Below, piece by piece: positions 16,583 to 25,916 of a stretch of DNA of 37,484 bases; position 1 is the stretch's first letter; each line of letters begins with the position of its first letter. The stretch comes from Candidatus Heimdallarchaeota archaeon (lineage in GTDB: Archaea > Asgardarchaeota > Heimdallarchaeia > JABLTI01): positions 1 through 37,484 of the forward strand of contig JAHLVZ010000017.1 in assembly GCA_019058165.1 (NCBI GenBank), in the 5' to 3' direction. Below the pieces are notes generated by a model. It saw nothing but the letters and a program-made list of their open reading frames with translations. It was not told where the DNA came from and did not search any database. A program made the position numbers and the translations under genes.

Positions 16583-16948
16583 GTGGACCAAGCAAGAATT
16601 TATGATTTGCATTTGAAAGATTGGAGTAGAATTAGAGAAGATTTGACGGAACAAGTTTACGGAAAATCATTTATCCCAAAAGATTGGTCTAACGTAGCTA
16701 TTTCTCTAACAAAAGTAGAACCAAATGGAGAATTTCGAAATCACATTGATTCATATCATCATATTTTCTATTTCATGAAAGGAACAGGTACTGGTTATAT
16801 TAACAATGAAAAATATGAAATAAAACCAGAGTTAATTGTGGAAATTCCTGCAGGCATAGATCATGGGTATAAAAATACCGGAGAGGAAGATCTTTTCCTT
16901 TTAACAATCAATATTCCCCATAAAGAAATAGAAAAAGAAAAGAAATAA
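16583..16948 (+). CDS. Cupin-domain protein
   Basis: A 121-residue single-domain cupin. Both cupin motifs are present: G-E-F-R-N-H-I-D-S-Y-H-H-I-F-Y-F (His-rich metal-binding motif 1, residues ~51-67), then YEIKPELIVEIPAGIDHGYKNTGEEDL (motif 2, with PAGIDHGY). Metal binding by the His residues is expected; whether it is an enzyme (dioxygenase, isomerase) or a ligand-sensing protein cannot be told. The start is GTG at 16583: GAGGG lies 7 nt upstream, whereas the overlapping ATG at 16581 is in a different frame. It stands alone, convergent with the nucleotidyltransferase gene 10 bp away. Confidence 0.85.
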   Translation: MDQARIYDLHLKDWSRIREDLTEQVYGKSFIPKDWSNVAISLTKVEPNGEFRNHIDSYHHIFYFMKGTGTGYINNEKYEIKPELIVEIPAGIDHGYKNTGEEDLFLLTINIPHKEIEKEKK

Positions 16949-16958
16949 TGGCCATTGA

Positions 16959-18963
16959 TTAAACATCAAAGTCCATCATTATATCTTCGGTACTATCTGT
17001 TAAAATGTAAGTTGGTTGATTCATATCAGAAGAGCTTTTTCTTACAAATCGAACTGGGGTCTCAATCACATCAAGAAGACCTTTCTTTACAAAATCGTTT
17101 AAATCGATTGGAATACGAATCTCGTTTAGATATTTCCAGATGAGATCATAAGGAGCCTCTTGATATTTTTCTACGAGACGAATGATTGGTTGGACTATTT
17201 TTTCAAGTCTTTCATCGAGATATTGTTCTATTTTTACAATTAGATCATTCAGTGATTTCTTATCTTTTACTGGATTACGAACTGTTTCTATGTAAATCTC
17301 ATTGAAGAATTCTTGATTTACTTCTAAAGCTTGTATAATTGATTCTCTTATAGGAATTTGTTTGTCGAGAATAACTTCGATGTTTGCAAGTCGTCTCATT
17401 GATGAAATAATGAAGCTGAAACTAAAAGTTGGGTCTTCGTTGACATTGAGAGCTCTTAAACCCTTGTTTAATAAATCTCTGCAATAAACATAGTTTGCTA
17501 GTAGAATCTTTTCTAAATCTCTGGAACCCATTTTCTGAATGTCTTCATAGATATCGTATATTGTCTCATCTTTTGTATAGACTACTTTACTCTTTGAGAG
17601 TAGTGATTGGGGTATGCTTCCATCAGTTACACTTTGAACAAACTTTCTAAAATCATCTCGAGTATGAAGTGATGCATTAATAGAGACATCTTTTTCCACT
17701 AAGACATGATTTCTTCTATAAACATCATCTCTTGTGATCAATATAGCACCAATATCTGATTTCTCCCAAACTTTATCGTAAGCTAAACTACCATAGACCA
17801 TAAGTGACAACATGTATTCATCTTGTTTTACCTTCTCCAATAAGGAATCAAAAGCAGCGTGATAGTCTTTTACGACAAGTGATCTATCAACATTTGAAGG
17901 ACCGATTTGGGATGGTACAACCTCTTTCGGATCAAAAGAATCCCAACTGAAGTGATATTGGGGCATATGGTATTCAATTCGTCCTTTCTTTGTTAATTTA
18001 ACAGGAGCGTAAGTTCTTCGTATGATTCTTCTTCTCTGTAAGTAATCAAAGTCCATAAAATACAAGCCTTTATCTCGAGCATAGACATCTAGTTCTTTTT
18101 CTGTAGCTGTACCTTCATTTTCAGAGATGAAGTTCAATAATAGCTCAAAATTCTCTAAGGCGTGTTCATCAAGAAATTTGTAAGCTTCTCTAATTGTATG
18201 TTCTATGATCTCTTTTGATGCTGTGCTATTCAACAAGTTTTCGTATAAGGGAGTATAAAAATCTGGATAGAGTTTCTTAGCTTGAAGAATAACTTCTCGC
18301 GGTGGAAAAATACCATTCATGTAACACATGAGATAACCCATTTCACTTAGAGCATGAACTAGAAACCACATAGCATATTCTGGTTCGTCTTTTATGAAGA
18401 GGAATTTTTCAGCCTTAAAGAGGTCGTAGTGTGTTGCTCCGTGATAAAGTATTCTATTTATTGCTTGGTCTTGTCCACTGATTGACTCACTTATATTCTT
18501 ATACAAGTCATCAATGCTATTATCTCTACTAAACAATAGTCTACTACGAGAGAGGCTTTGATGATAAGCTACTCTTCTTCTTCCAAAGATGTTTCTTCTG
18601 AAGGCATTGATATTATAGATTCCTATGTCAAATGGTATACCATTTTCAATGACTCTTTTGTATCCATCACGACCTTCCTTAGTAACAACCATGATGTTGA
18701 TGTTAGATCGTTCGTGTACTCTATTGTGTGCTAAGCTGCCAAAAAGAATGATTCCTAGAACCTGTGTGTCTTGTTTTGCTCTTTCAACAAACAGTTCTAG
18801 GGCTGCATCAAATTTCTCTCGAACCTTAGGATCTTCCAGTTAGTTCACCACCTGCTCTGAAAACTTCTACTCGTTCGAATCGTAATCCTGGTAGTATAAG
18901 TTTTGGTTGACTGTCATCGGATTCATCATAGTGAATCTCACAATCATTAACTGTACAAAACAT
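16959..18963 (-). CDS. Double nucleotidyltransferase-like protein with winged helix (frameshifted)
   Basis: A ~667-residue protein after repair of one base. Module 1 has the polymerase-beta nucleotidyltransferase signature GSLAHNRVHERSNINIMVV, and module 2 has GSLAYDKVWEKSDIGAILI, each followed by an all-helical region. Between them is a winged-helix-like segment ending KLTKKGRIEYH. In both modules the metal-binding SDxD pair is incomplete (SNIN and SDIG), so catalysis is doubtful. The main frame has no ATG, GTG or TTG before 18692, which is already past the GS motif. Upstream codons back to 18839 are clearly coding but follow a stop. A 45-codon frame (18826-18963) with a GGAGG SD, 14 bp after uvrA, joins it if one G is removed at 18836-18837, giving GGELTEDPKVREKF. 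It is almost certainly co-transcribed with uvrA. The alternative is two coupled genes with a non-standard start. Confidence 0.72.
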
Positions 18964-18977
18964 TGTTTTACCTCCAG

Positions 18978-21812
18978 TTAATCCAAAAGTACTTTTTGCA
19001 AGAACTTCCCTGTGTAGGAATCCTTACACTTAACGATGTCTTGAACAGTTCCTTCTGCTATGACATAACCACCTTCAGCCCCACCTTCGGGGCCAAGGTC
19101 AATAACCCAATCTGCAGACTTGATTACATCGAGATGGTGCTCAATAACTATCACTGTGTTACCAGCATCCACAAGTTTGTTAATGGTCGTCAGTAGTTTT
19201 TTGATGTCTTCCATATGTAAACCGACTGTTGGTTCGTCCATGATGTAGAGGTTGTCTTTGAGTTTCTTCAGTTTGCCAAGCTCTTTTGCTAGTTTTACTC
19301 TCTGACTTTCACCACCTGAAAGTGTGGGAGCAGCTTGTCCAACTTTGAGATAACCCAAACCAAGTTCCATCATTGTTTTAGTCTTGTGATAAATTAATCT
19401 GATATCTTTGAAGAACTCATTAGTTTCTTCAATAGTCATATCTAGGATATCGCCAACACTCTTGCCTTTATACTTGATTTCAAGAACTTCTTCGTTGTAT
19501 CGTTTTCCTTTGCATACTGGACATACAGATTGGATGTTAGGCATGTACTGGAGTTCGATTCGAACCATTCCTTCACCATTGCACTCAGAGCAACGACCTT
19601 CAGTAGCGTTGTAACTGAATCTCCCAATTTTGTATCCTCGTTCAACGGATTCTGGTAAATCAGCATAGATTCTTCTTATCTTATCGAAGAATCCTACAAA
19701 AGTAGCTGGAGTTGATCTTGAATGTCTACCTATAGGTGATTGATCGATTATTCTCACATCGACTACATTTTCCATTCCTTCGATTCTCTCGAGTTTTCCA
19801 GGTTTGACTCTTCGATTTCGCATATCATGGATCAGTTTGTTCCCTAGTACATCTTCTATAAGTGTACTTTTACCGCTCCCAGAGACTCCAGTTATACAGA
19901 TAAAGATTCCAAGTGGAAACTCTACGTCGATGTTCTTTAGATTGTTCTCTTGCGCACCAATAACTGTCAAAGATTTACCATTTGTTTCTCTTGTTTTACC
20001 CATGTACGGGATCTTCTTTTTACCTGTGATGTAATGACCTGTAAGAAAATCAGGATTGGTTAATATTTCATCGTAGTTTCCTTCTGCAACTATTTTCCCA
20101 CCATGTATTCCTGGTCCTGGACCAATCTCAATAATATGATCTGCATGTGAGATGGTTTCAAGATCATGTTCAATAACAATGACTGTGTTCCCAGTATCTC
20201 GTAGTCGTTTGAGGATGTTAATTATTTTATTACTATCTCGAATGTGTAACCCAATGCTTGGTTCATCAAGAATGTATAACATACCCATTAATTCAGAGCC
20301 AAGTTGTGTTGAGAGCTTTATTCTCTGAGATTCCCCACCTGAGAGTGTGCTAGCTCGTCTGTTTAGTCTCAAATAGTACAGACCGATGTCCATCAGTAGT
20401 TGTATCCGCTTCTTTAGCTCGAAGATAACTTGATTCCCAGCCTTCTCTTTATCTTCTGGAATGTTAATATTTTCAATAAACTCTAGTAGATGGTTTATGA
20501 AATACTCTCCAATCTCGACGATATTTTTGCCTTCAACTGTAACTAGTACTCTTTGTTTAATCAGTTTCATACCATTGCAATCTGGACAAGTGTGTTCAGC
20601 CATGTACTTGCGATACCACTCGTATCGTTCTCCTTTCTTTCTATCATTGCGATAGAAGCGATCAAGATAGTTGATCAAGCCAAGATACTTGACTTCTTTC
20701 CCAACATGACGATGACGATACTTGTTTGGCCAATCAGGTGGTTCTAGTAGGATAAATTTCTCTTTGATTCCGAATAGTAGTTGCTGTTGGATGTCTTCAG
20801 GTATGTCTTGCCAGGGTGTATTTTGCACATCATAGTCAAGATGTTTACCAATACTATACAACCAGTACTTTGGATACCATGTTGTAGCTCCTTTCTTCAT
20901 ACTCTTCCTAGGATCAACAACAACCAAGTATGGTTCTGCTTTCAGTAGTGTTCCAACACCAAGACAATTTCTACAAGCGTGTTCAGGTATGTTAGGAGAG
21001 AATCCTCCCGGCAGCAATGTGTGCATGATTACATGGTGTTTCTTGCAACCAAAATTCTTGTAAAACTTCTTCTTAACATCATCAGAGATCTTTTCTTCAG
21101 AGAATTCGAATCGAATAACATTATTACCAACAAGTCTAGCATTCTCAATTGAGAGTGCAAGTTGTCGATAGAGCTCTCTTTTGATGATGAATCTATCAAC
21201 TAAGACTTCTATACTGTAGTCTTTGTCTTCATCTAACTCAATTTCGTCATTAAGACTGTGTTGTTTTCCATCAATCTTAATTCGTTTATACCCCTTTTGT
21301 CGGATGTCATCAAACAAATAGGGATAGTCTTCTCCATAGAACTTATTCACAGGAGCAATGATTTCTATACTTGTGCCTTCTGGCAATGTCATCAGATGAT
21401 CAACTATCTGATTAGCATTCCGAGTAGTAATAGATTCATTGCAGTAAGGACAATGTGCTTGTCCAAGTACTGAATATAAGATTCTCATGTATGTGGCTAT
21501 GTCAGTCATAGTACCTACACTTGAGCGTGGGTTATGAGTGCCAGTCCTTTGCTGAATAGCAACAACCGGTGATAAACCTAAGATTGAATCTACATCTGCT
21601 CGTTCCATCATTGGTAACATAGTTCTAGAAGTCGCTGACATGGATTCGAAAAACCTTCGCTGTGCTTCTCCAAAGATGACATCAAAAGCCAACGAAGTCT
21701 TCCCCGATCCTGATACTCCGGTTATAACCGTGAGTTGATCACGAGGAATGTCTACGTCTATATTTTTTAGATTATTTGTTCTCGCGCCTTTCACTGTAAT
21801 AGTGTCTCTCAT
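18978..21812 (-). CDS. uvrA: Excinuclease ABC subunit A (UvrA)
   Basis: A 944-residue UvrA, the damage-recognising ABC ATPase of nucleotide excision repair. Two ABC modules are seen: Walker A ITGVSGSGKTS (residues 30-40) and a second GVSGSGKSTLIEDV, two LSGGESQR signatures, and Walker B segments LYILDEPSIGLH and LYIMDEPTVGLH. Zinc sites are CKKH...CRNC (first, with His in place of one Cys), CPDCNG and the C-terminal CSECNGEG...CPVCKGKRYN. The domain after the first Walker A that binds UvrB in bacteria is present in length but divergent. UvrABC is bacterial in origin and patchy in archaea, so acquisition by transfer is likely. uvrB and uvrC are not in the window. The nucleotidyltransferase gene follows 14 bp downstream, probably in the same operon. 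Confidence 0.96.
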   Translation of the reverse strand: MRDTITVKGARTNNLKNIDVDIPRDQLTVITGVSGSGKTSLAFDVIFGEAQRRFFESMSATSRTMLPMMERADVDSILGLSPVVAIQQRTGTHNPRSSVGTMTDIATYMRILYSVLGQAHCPYCNESITTRNANQIVDHLMTLPEGTSIEIIAPVNKFYGEDYPYLFDDIRQKGYKRIKIDGKQHSLNDEIELDEDKDYSIEVLVDRFIIKRELYRQLALSIENARLVGNNVIRFEFSEEKISDDVKKKFYKNFGCKKHHVIMHTLLPGGFSPNIPEHACRNCLGVGTLLKAEPYLVVVDPRKSMKKGATTWYPKYWLYSIGKHLDYDVQNTPWQDIPEDIQQQLLFGIKEKFILLEPPDWPNKYRHRHVGKEVKYLGLINYLDRFYRNDRKKGERYEWYRKYMAEHTCPDCNGMKLIKQRVLVTVEGKNIVEIGEYFINHLLEFIENINIPEDKEKAGNQVIFELKKRIQLLMDIGLYYLRLNRRASTLSGGESQRIKLSTQLGSELMGMLYILDEPSIGLHIRDSNKIINILKRLRDTGNTVIVIEHDLETISHADHIIEIGPGPGIHGGKIVAEGNYDEILTNPDFLTGHYITGKKKIPYMGKTRETNGKSLTVIGAQENNLKNIDVEFPLGIFICITGVSGSGKSTLIEDVLGNKLIHDMRNRRVKPGKLERIEGMENVVDVRIIDQSPIGRHSRSTPATFVGFFDKIRRIYADLPESVERGYKIGRFSYNATEGRCSECNGEGMVRIELQYMPNIQSVCPVCKGKRYNEEVLEIKYKGKSVGDILDMTIEETNEFFKDIRLIYHKTKTMMELGLGYLKVGQAAPTLSGGESQRVKLAKELGKLKKLKDNLYIMDEPTVGLHMEDIKKLLTTINKLVDAGNTVIVIEHHLDVIKSADWVIDLGPEGGAEGGYVIAEGTVQDIVKCKDSYTGKFLQKVLLD

Positions 21813-22025
21813 ACTATGCCTCCTATCATCATTTTAATCCGAAGTTTCGAGTCCGACAAGTTACTGGAACTTGTGTGTCAAACTTACGAATCTGATGTTT
21901 GTTTGAGGTTTCTCACGTATCTGAGATACTATTCTGTGGTAAGCTTCCTCTTAAATATCTTATCATTACACTTGTTATGCTGGAAAACCTTATTTCCTAC
22001 CATTATTGTTATTTTATTGACCAAA

Positions 22026-23594
22026 ATGAAAACAAAAGAAGTTTCATCGAATGTTAAAACAAGAGATGGAGTAAATTTAGCAACTATTACTGTCTTACCG
22101 GAAACAAGAGAAAAAATTCCTGCAATACTTATTCGTACACCTTATAGTGCTGAAAAAAAACTTGGAATAGCTAAAACACTTGTTCAAGAGTTTAATCAAG
22201 GTGTTGTTTTACAGGATTGCCGAGGAAGATTTGATTCTGAAGGAACATTTAAAGTATTTTTGGAAAAGGAGGATACTTTAGATACCATTGCATGGATTAA
22301 ACAGCAAAATTGGTTTAATGGTGATTTGCATATTTTCGGTGCGTCTTATCTTGGGTATGTTGCTCTGGAAGTTCTTGGTTTAAATGAAGCCCCTATTAAA
22401 TCTGTTTTTGCTCCAACAATTTTGGGAGATATAAAGGACTCCATTCATAGAGGTGGTGTCCTGCAACTCCACTGGGCTCTACCTTGGGCAATTATGACTG
22501 CTAAACAAAAACAGCGCCCATGGAGTGAAGTTGGTGGTTCATGGCCGGAAAATTATGATATAACTATCAAACAGTCTTATAAGAAAGCACTAGAAATTCT
22601 TGGTTGGCCTGATCACATTTGGCAATTATTTACTTCTGAAGCGGATGATCCTATCTGGAATGAAATTTCTTTATCAATAGGATCTGCACCTCTTCCCAAA
22701 TTTTGCTTAGTTGGAGCATGGTATGATTTTCTTCTAAATGCAACTTTAACAACCTATGAATGGCTTACAAAGAAAGGGAATGTACAACCTGATTTAATAA
22801 TTGGCCCTTGGAGTCACAATGGTTACTTAGCAAGCCAAGCTGGGATTGAATCTTGGGAGTTTGGAAAAGCAGGTAAAAGTAATTTTATTGAGGATTTGAG
22901 AGATTTTTTTTTGAGAGTAGATCAAAAATCACCTCAATTAATTAGGACATTCATTCTTCGATCCAATAAATGGATGAATTTGAATTCTTGGCCACCTGAA
23001 AATGCAATTGCAGAAAAACGATATTTAGCAATGAATAATCAGCTTGCAAAAGAAATTCCTATTGTAGAAGAAATTGAATTAAACATTATCGCTGATTATT
23101 CTAATCCTATTCCAACTCTAGGTGGAATGCTTTGGGAATCATTTGATCCAATAACTCCTGGTCCAGTAGATCAATCTCCTTTAAGAAATAGAAAGGATAT
23201 TCTTAGATTTGTATCAAAACCATTGGAATCTGATTGCTGTTTACTTGGTCCAATCAAAGTCATATTGTGGGTAAAAACTCAAACACCAGAAGCTCATTTT
23301 ACTGCTAAATTAAATTTCATAGATACAGAAGATAAAGAAATAATTATCCAAGAAGGAATACAAAGAATCATAGGTCCTTTGGAGGATTTTCAAGAAATCA
23401 CAATTGATCTTTTAGCTGCGGGTATTGCTTTAGAGAAAAATGAAAAACTTAGCTTGGAAATAAGTTGGTCTAATTATCCAAAGTATTCTCTGCCACAAAT
23501 TAAAGAAAATGTAAATCAATCAATTGCTTTAGGAAAAAATATGCCTTCCTATGTTATTCTACCATTTATAAAAACAAATGATTTATATATCTAA
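22026..23594 (+). CDS. CocE/NonD family alpha/beta hydrolase
   Basis: A 522-residue serine hydrolase of the CocE/NonD (X-Pro dipeptidyl-peptidase S15-like) family. Visible landmarks: VKTRDGVNLAT at the start, the VVLQDCRGRFDSEG motif, the nucleophile Ser107 in GASYLGY, GAWYDFLL carrying the acid, and GPWSHNG with the catalytic His; a C-terminal jelly-roll domain follows. The family hydrolyses esters or acyl-amides, including cocaine esterase and X-Pro peptidases. The frame is open for 70 more codons upstream (to 21816), but that part is hydrophobic, reaches into the uvrA promoter region and does not resemble the family, so I start at the ATG at 22026. A TTAAATAT box lies ~70 nt upstream. No signal peptide is seen from this start, so it is probably cytoplasmic. 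Confidence 0.88.
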   Translation: MKTKEVSSNVKTRDGVNLATITVLPETREKIPAILIRTPYSAEKKLGIAKTLVQEFNQGVVLQDCRGRFDSEGTFKVFLEKEDTLDTIAWIKQQNWFNGDLHIFGASYLGYVALEVLGLNEAPIKSVFAPTILGDIKDSIHRGGVLQLHWALPWAIMTAKQKQRPWSEVGGSWPENYDITIKQSYKKALEILGWPDHIWQLFTSEADDPIWNEISLSIGSAPLPKFCLVGAWYDFLLNATLTTYEWLTKKGNVQPDLIIGPWSHNGYLASQAGIESWEFGKAGKSNFIEDLRDFFLRVDQKSPQLIRTFILRSNKWMNLNSWPPENAIAEKRYLAMNNQLAKEIPIVEEIELNIIADYSNPIPTLGGMLWESFDPITPGPVDQSPLRNRKDILRFVSKPLESDCCLLGPIKVILWVKTQTPEAHFTAKLNFIDTEDKEIIIQEGIQRIIGPLEDFQEITIDLLAAGIALEKNEKLSLEISWSNYPKYSLPQIKENVNQSIALGKNMPSYVILPFIKTNDLYI

Positions 23595-23606
23595 AATGAT
23601 TAAATT

Positions 23607-25814
23607 TTAATCCTCAGATATGAAAACTTGATTCGCTAATTCTTCTATCAACTCATTTTCTGTTATTCCGAGTTCTACACCGAGATTATTTGTTAATGCT
23701 TGCCAAATTGATGTTGATTTCTTGATTTCTTTGATGATGGAATCCAGTTTTTGAATTGCTGTAAATGATTGACCTTTAAAGACATAACAGAACAGTAGTG
23801 GTTGTTCTATTTTTAGAAGTAAGGTGTATTCTTGATGTTGGATTCTTTCTATTGATCCCCCAGTAGCAAAAGTCTGGTGCATAAACGCATCAATAGCTGT
23901 TAGGAATCCTCCTACAAACATTTCATCTATCATTTCTTTTTGAGAGAACTTTTGTGAGTAAACAGTAACTCCTCCCTCATAAACAATTATCAATAGAACA
24001 GGTTCTTCTGCTTGGAGTTTGGGTATTTCAACTGAACGTCTATCGATCATTCGAACGACGTCACCATTTAATTCATCTGTTTCTTGTTCAAGATTAATTC
24101 TTTCTTTCTTGGCAGGTTGAGTCTCTGCTTTTTGTTGGTGACTTTTGATAATATCAATTGCTCGAGAGATTTTCATTCCAAGCCTTCGTAAACCTTTTTC
24201 CTTGGTTATTTGTTCTGCTTGATCAAGGAATAGTTTTGCTTCAGGAAGTTTCTGTTGTATCAAGGAAACATTTGCTTTCAACCAGAAATTTTCCGCGAAC
24301 ATTGTGTGTGATTCAATAAGTTCAGCGATTTCAAAGTGTTTCTCTATCATGGCATTAATATTCTTCATATCATCAAAATTATTACTTAGATGCATTTGCT
24401 TCAAGTACAATTCACTAAGATTGAACAAAGCAATAGATGTTAATCCAATATCTATTATTTCCCCGGAAACAATTTCATTAAAGATATTCCTGGCTTTTCG
24501 TAAAATATCTAAATTATTACTTTTCTTAAGTATGAGTGCAGAAGCAAGACGGTATTTTAGATTACTAATAAGATTATTTTGTTTCTCAATTATCTTTTGC
24601 ATTTTCTTCAAGTGATCTTGTGCTTGTTCTAAAGTATTATTCTCTATATTAACTAGAATTAACCAGAATAAAGCACTTGCTAGTTCCTTCTTATTTTTCT
24701 GATCCTCTCGCAACTCTTTGCATTTTGTTAATTGCTCGATGGCTTGTTCGTATTCTCCTCTTTGATACAGGATCATACCTAATGTTTCTAAAATATCATC
24801 TATCCCAAGATTTGATTCAAGAGTTTGAAGTATTTCTTGCCCTTGATTAAGATAATTTGTTGCTTGATTTAGTTCACCCTTCAAAAACAGAACATAGCTT
24901 AAAGCATTTAATGTCTCTGAGATACCAATCTTGTCATTGATTTCCTCTCTAATCGAGAGACATTGTTCTAAACTCTTTATTGAGCGTTCGAATTCCCCGA
25001 GATGATTGTAAATTAAACTCTTACTGAATAATGCATTAGCTATCAAGTCATTATTATTAATCTCTTCACTTAAAGCAGAACTTTGCAAACAGTGCTCTAA
25101 TGCAGGGCCAAAATCTCCTTTCCAAAGGTAAATATTACCAATATTATTTAGAATATCTGCTTCTGCAGCATCGTTTTCAATCTCTCTTGCTATTTTCAAA
25201 CTTTGTTGGAAGATGAGAAGGGCTCGAACAATATCACCCATTTTGAAATAGATTCGAGCAATAGCATTATTTGAACTTACTAAACCCTGTCTATCATCCA
25301 ATTCTCTTCTCAATGATAAACTCTGTAAATAACTATCAAGTGAATTTTTTAAATCCTCTTCAACTTCAAAAATAAAACCTTTCTCATGATTTAAAATCGC
25401 TTTTCTGATAAAAAGGATGTTTGGATCGGTTTTCTTTAATTTCTCAAGAACCCTCTCACCAAGCTTAATGTAAGCAAGACTTTTGCCAAATTCTCCTAAA
25501 TGAGATAAAGCCACAGCTTTTGCTATAATAGCATCAAGCATCTGTAAAGAGTCTTCCAATTTCTGACTATTATTCAAAATGTCTTCTGATAATTTTAGTG
25601 CTTGCTCATACTTTCCAGTTTCATTATAGACTTCAACTTCAAGTAATTGAAACTTTAAGCGCTCAGGTGTTCGCATTTGAGCATCAGAACTAATAACACC
25701 AAGTTCATGGAGAGCAGTGTCAAATTTCCCTTCAGAAATTAAATCCTTGATAAGAGTGAATTTTTCTGATTGGTTTGGAAACATGGTTTTACCAGCTCTA
25801 GTATACTCTAACAT
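23607..25814 (-). CDS. TPR-repeat protein with C-terminal longin/roadblock-like domain
   Basis: A 735-residue protein. Residues ~15-570 are a solenoid of ~40-residue tetratricopeptide repeats of the LGN/TPR_12 kind (repeated LNNIGNIYLWKGDFGPALEH-like units), a protein-interaction scaffold. After a charged linker (~575-600) comes a compact alpha/beta domain (603-735): VLLIIVYEGGVTVYSQKF, GGFLTAIDAFMHQTF, YTLLLKIEQPLLFCYVF, then a helix. This strand-helix-strand pattern resembles longin/roadblock-type small-GTPase regulatory domains, which are expanded in Asgard archaea. Inferred role: scaffold or regulator of a small GTPase or trafficking-like process; no GTPase gene is in the window. No membrane segment. 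It is transcribed upstream of nothing obvious, convergent with the CocE gene at 12 bp. TPR call is firm, the tail call is moderate. Confidence 0.8.
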   Translation of the reverse strand: MLEYTRAGKTMFPNQSEKFTLIKDLISEGKFDTALHELGVISSDAQMRTPERLKFQLLEVEVYNETGKYEQALKLSEDILNNSQKLEDSLQMLDAIIAKAVALSHLGEFGKSLAYIKLGERVLEKLKKTDPNILFIRKAILNHEKGFIFEVEEDLKNSLDSYLQSLSLRRELDDRQGLVSSNNAIARIYFKMGDIVRALLIFQQSLKIAREIENDAAEADILNNIGNIYLWKGDFGPALEHCLQSSALSEEINNNDLIANALFSKSLIYNHLGEFERSIKSLEQCLSIREEINDKIGISETLNALSYVLFLKGELNQATNYLNQGQEILQTLESNLGIDDILETLGMILYQRGEYEQAIEQLTKCKELREDQKNKKELASALFWLILVNIENNTLEQAQDHLKKMQKIIEKQNNLISNLKYRLASALILKKSNNLDILRKARNIFNEIVSGEIIDIGLTSIALFNLSELYLKQMHLSNNFDDMKNINAMIEKHFEIAELIESHTMFAENFWLKANVSLIQQKLPEAKLFLDQAEQITKEKGLRRLGMKISRAIDIIKSHQQKAETQPAKKERINLEQETDELNGDVVRMIDRRSVEIPKLQAEEPVLLIIVYEGGVTVYSQKFSQKEMIDEMFVGGFLTAIDAFMHQTFATGGSIERIQHQEYTLLLKIEQPLLFCYVFKGQSFTAIQKLDSIIKEIKKSTSIWQALTNNLGVELGITENELIEELANQVFISED

Positions 25815-25876
25815 ATAATCTCACTGATGTTGTATTAAAATATTAATGAAGAGGAAAATAATCTTTCGTTTGAGGT

Positions 25877-25916
25877 AAAAAGAAAATAAAAAAGAGACCC
25901 GATTAAAGGGATCTCT
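25877..25916 (-). terminator. Hairpin plus U-tract terminator of the S9 peptidase gene
   Basis: On the minus strand AGAGATCCC and GGGTCTCT pair as an 8-bp stem with one bulged base around a TTTAATC loop, followed by TTTTTTATTTT. This is an intrinsic-terminator-like structure, uncommon in archaea where a plain T tract usually suffices. The peptidase stop codon (25903-25905) lies in the loop, so the terminator begins inside the last codons. Confidence 0.6.

Noticed and set aside
18826..18963. An independent 45-residue protein between uvrA and the nucleotidyltransferase
   Set aside because: It runs smoothly into the nucleotidyltransferase frame after removal of one G, and the latter has no start of its own. 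A separate gene remains possible but less likely.
21816..22025. N-terminal 70-residue extension of the CocE/NonD hydrolase
   Set aside because: It is unlike the family, hydrophobic, and occupies the divergent promoter region with uvrA. The ATG at 22026 starts exactly at the conserved domain.
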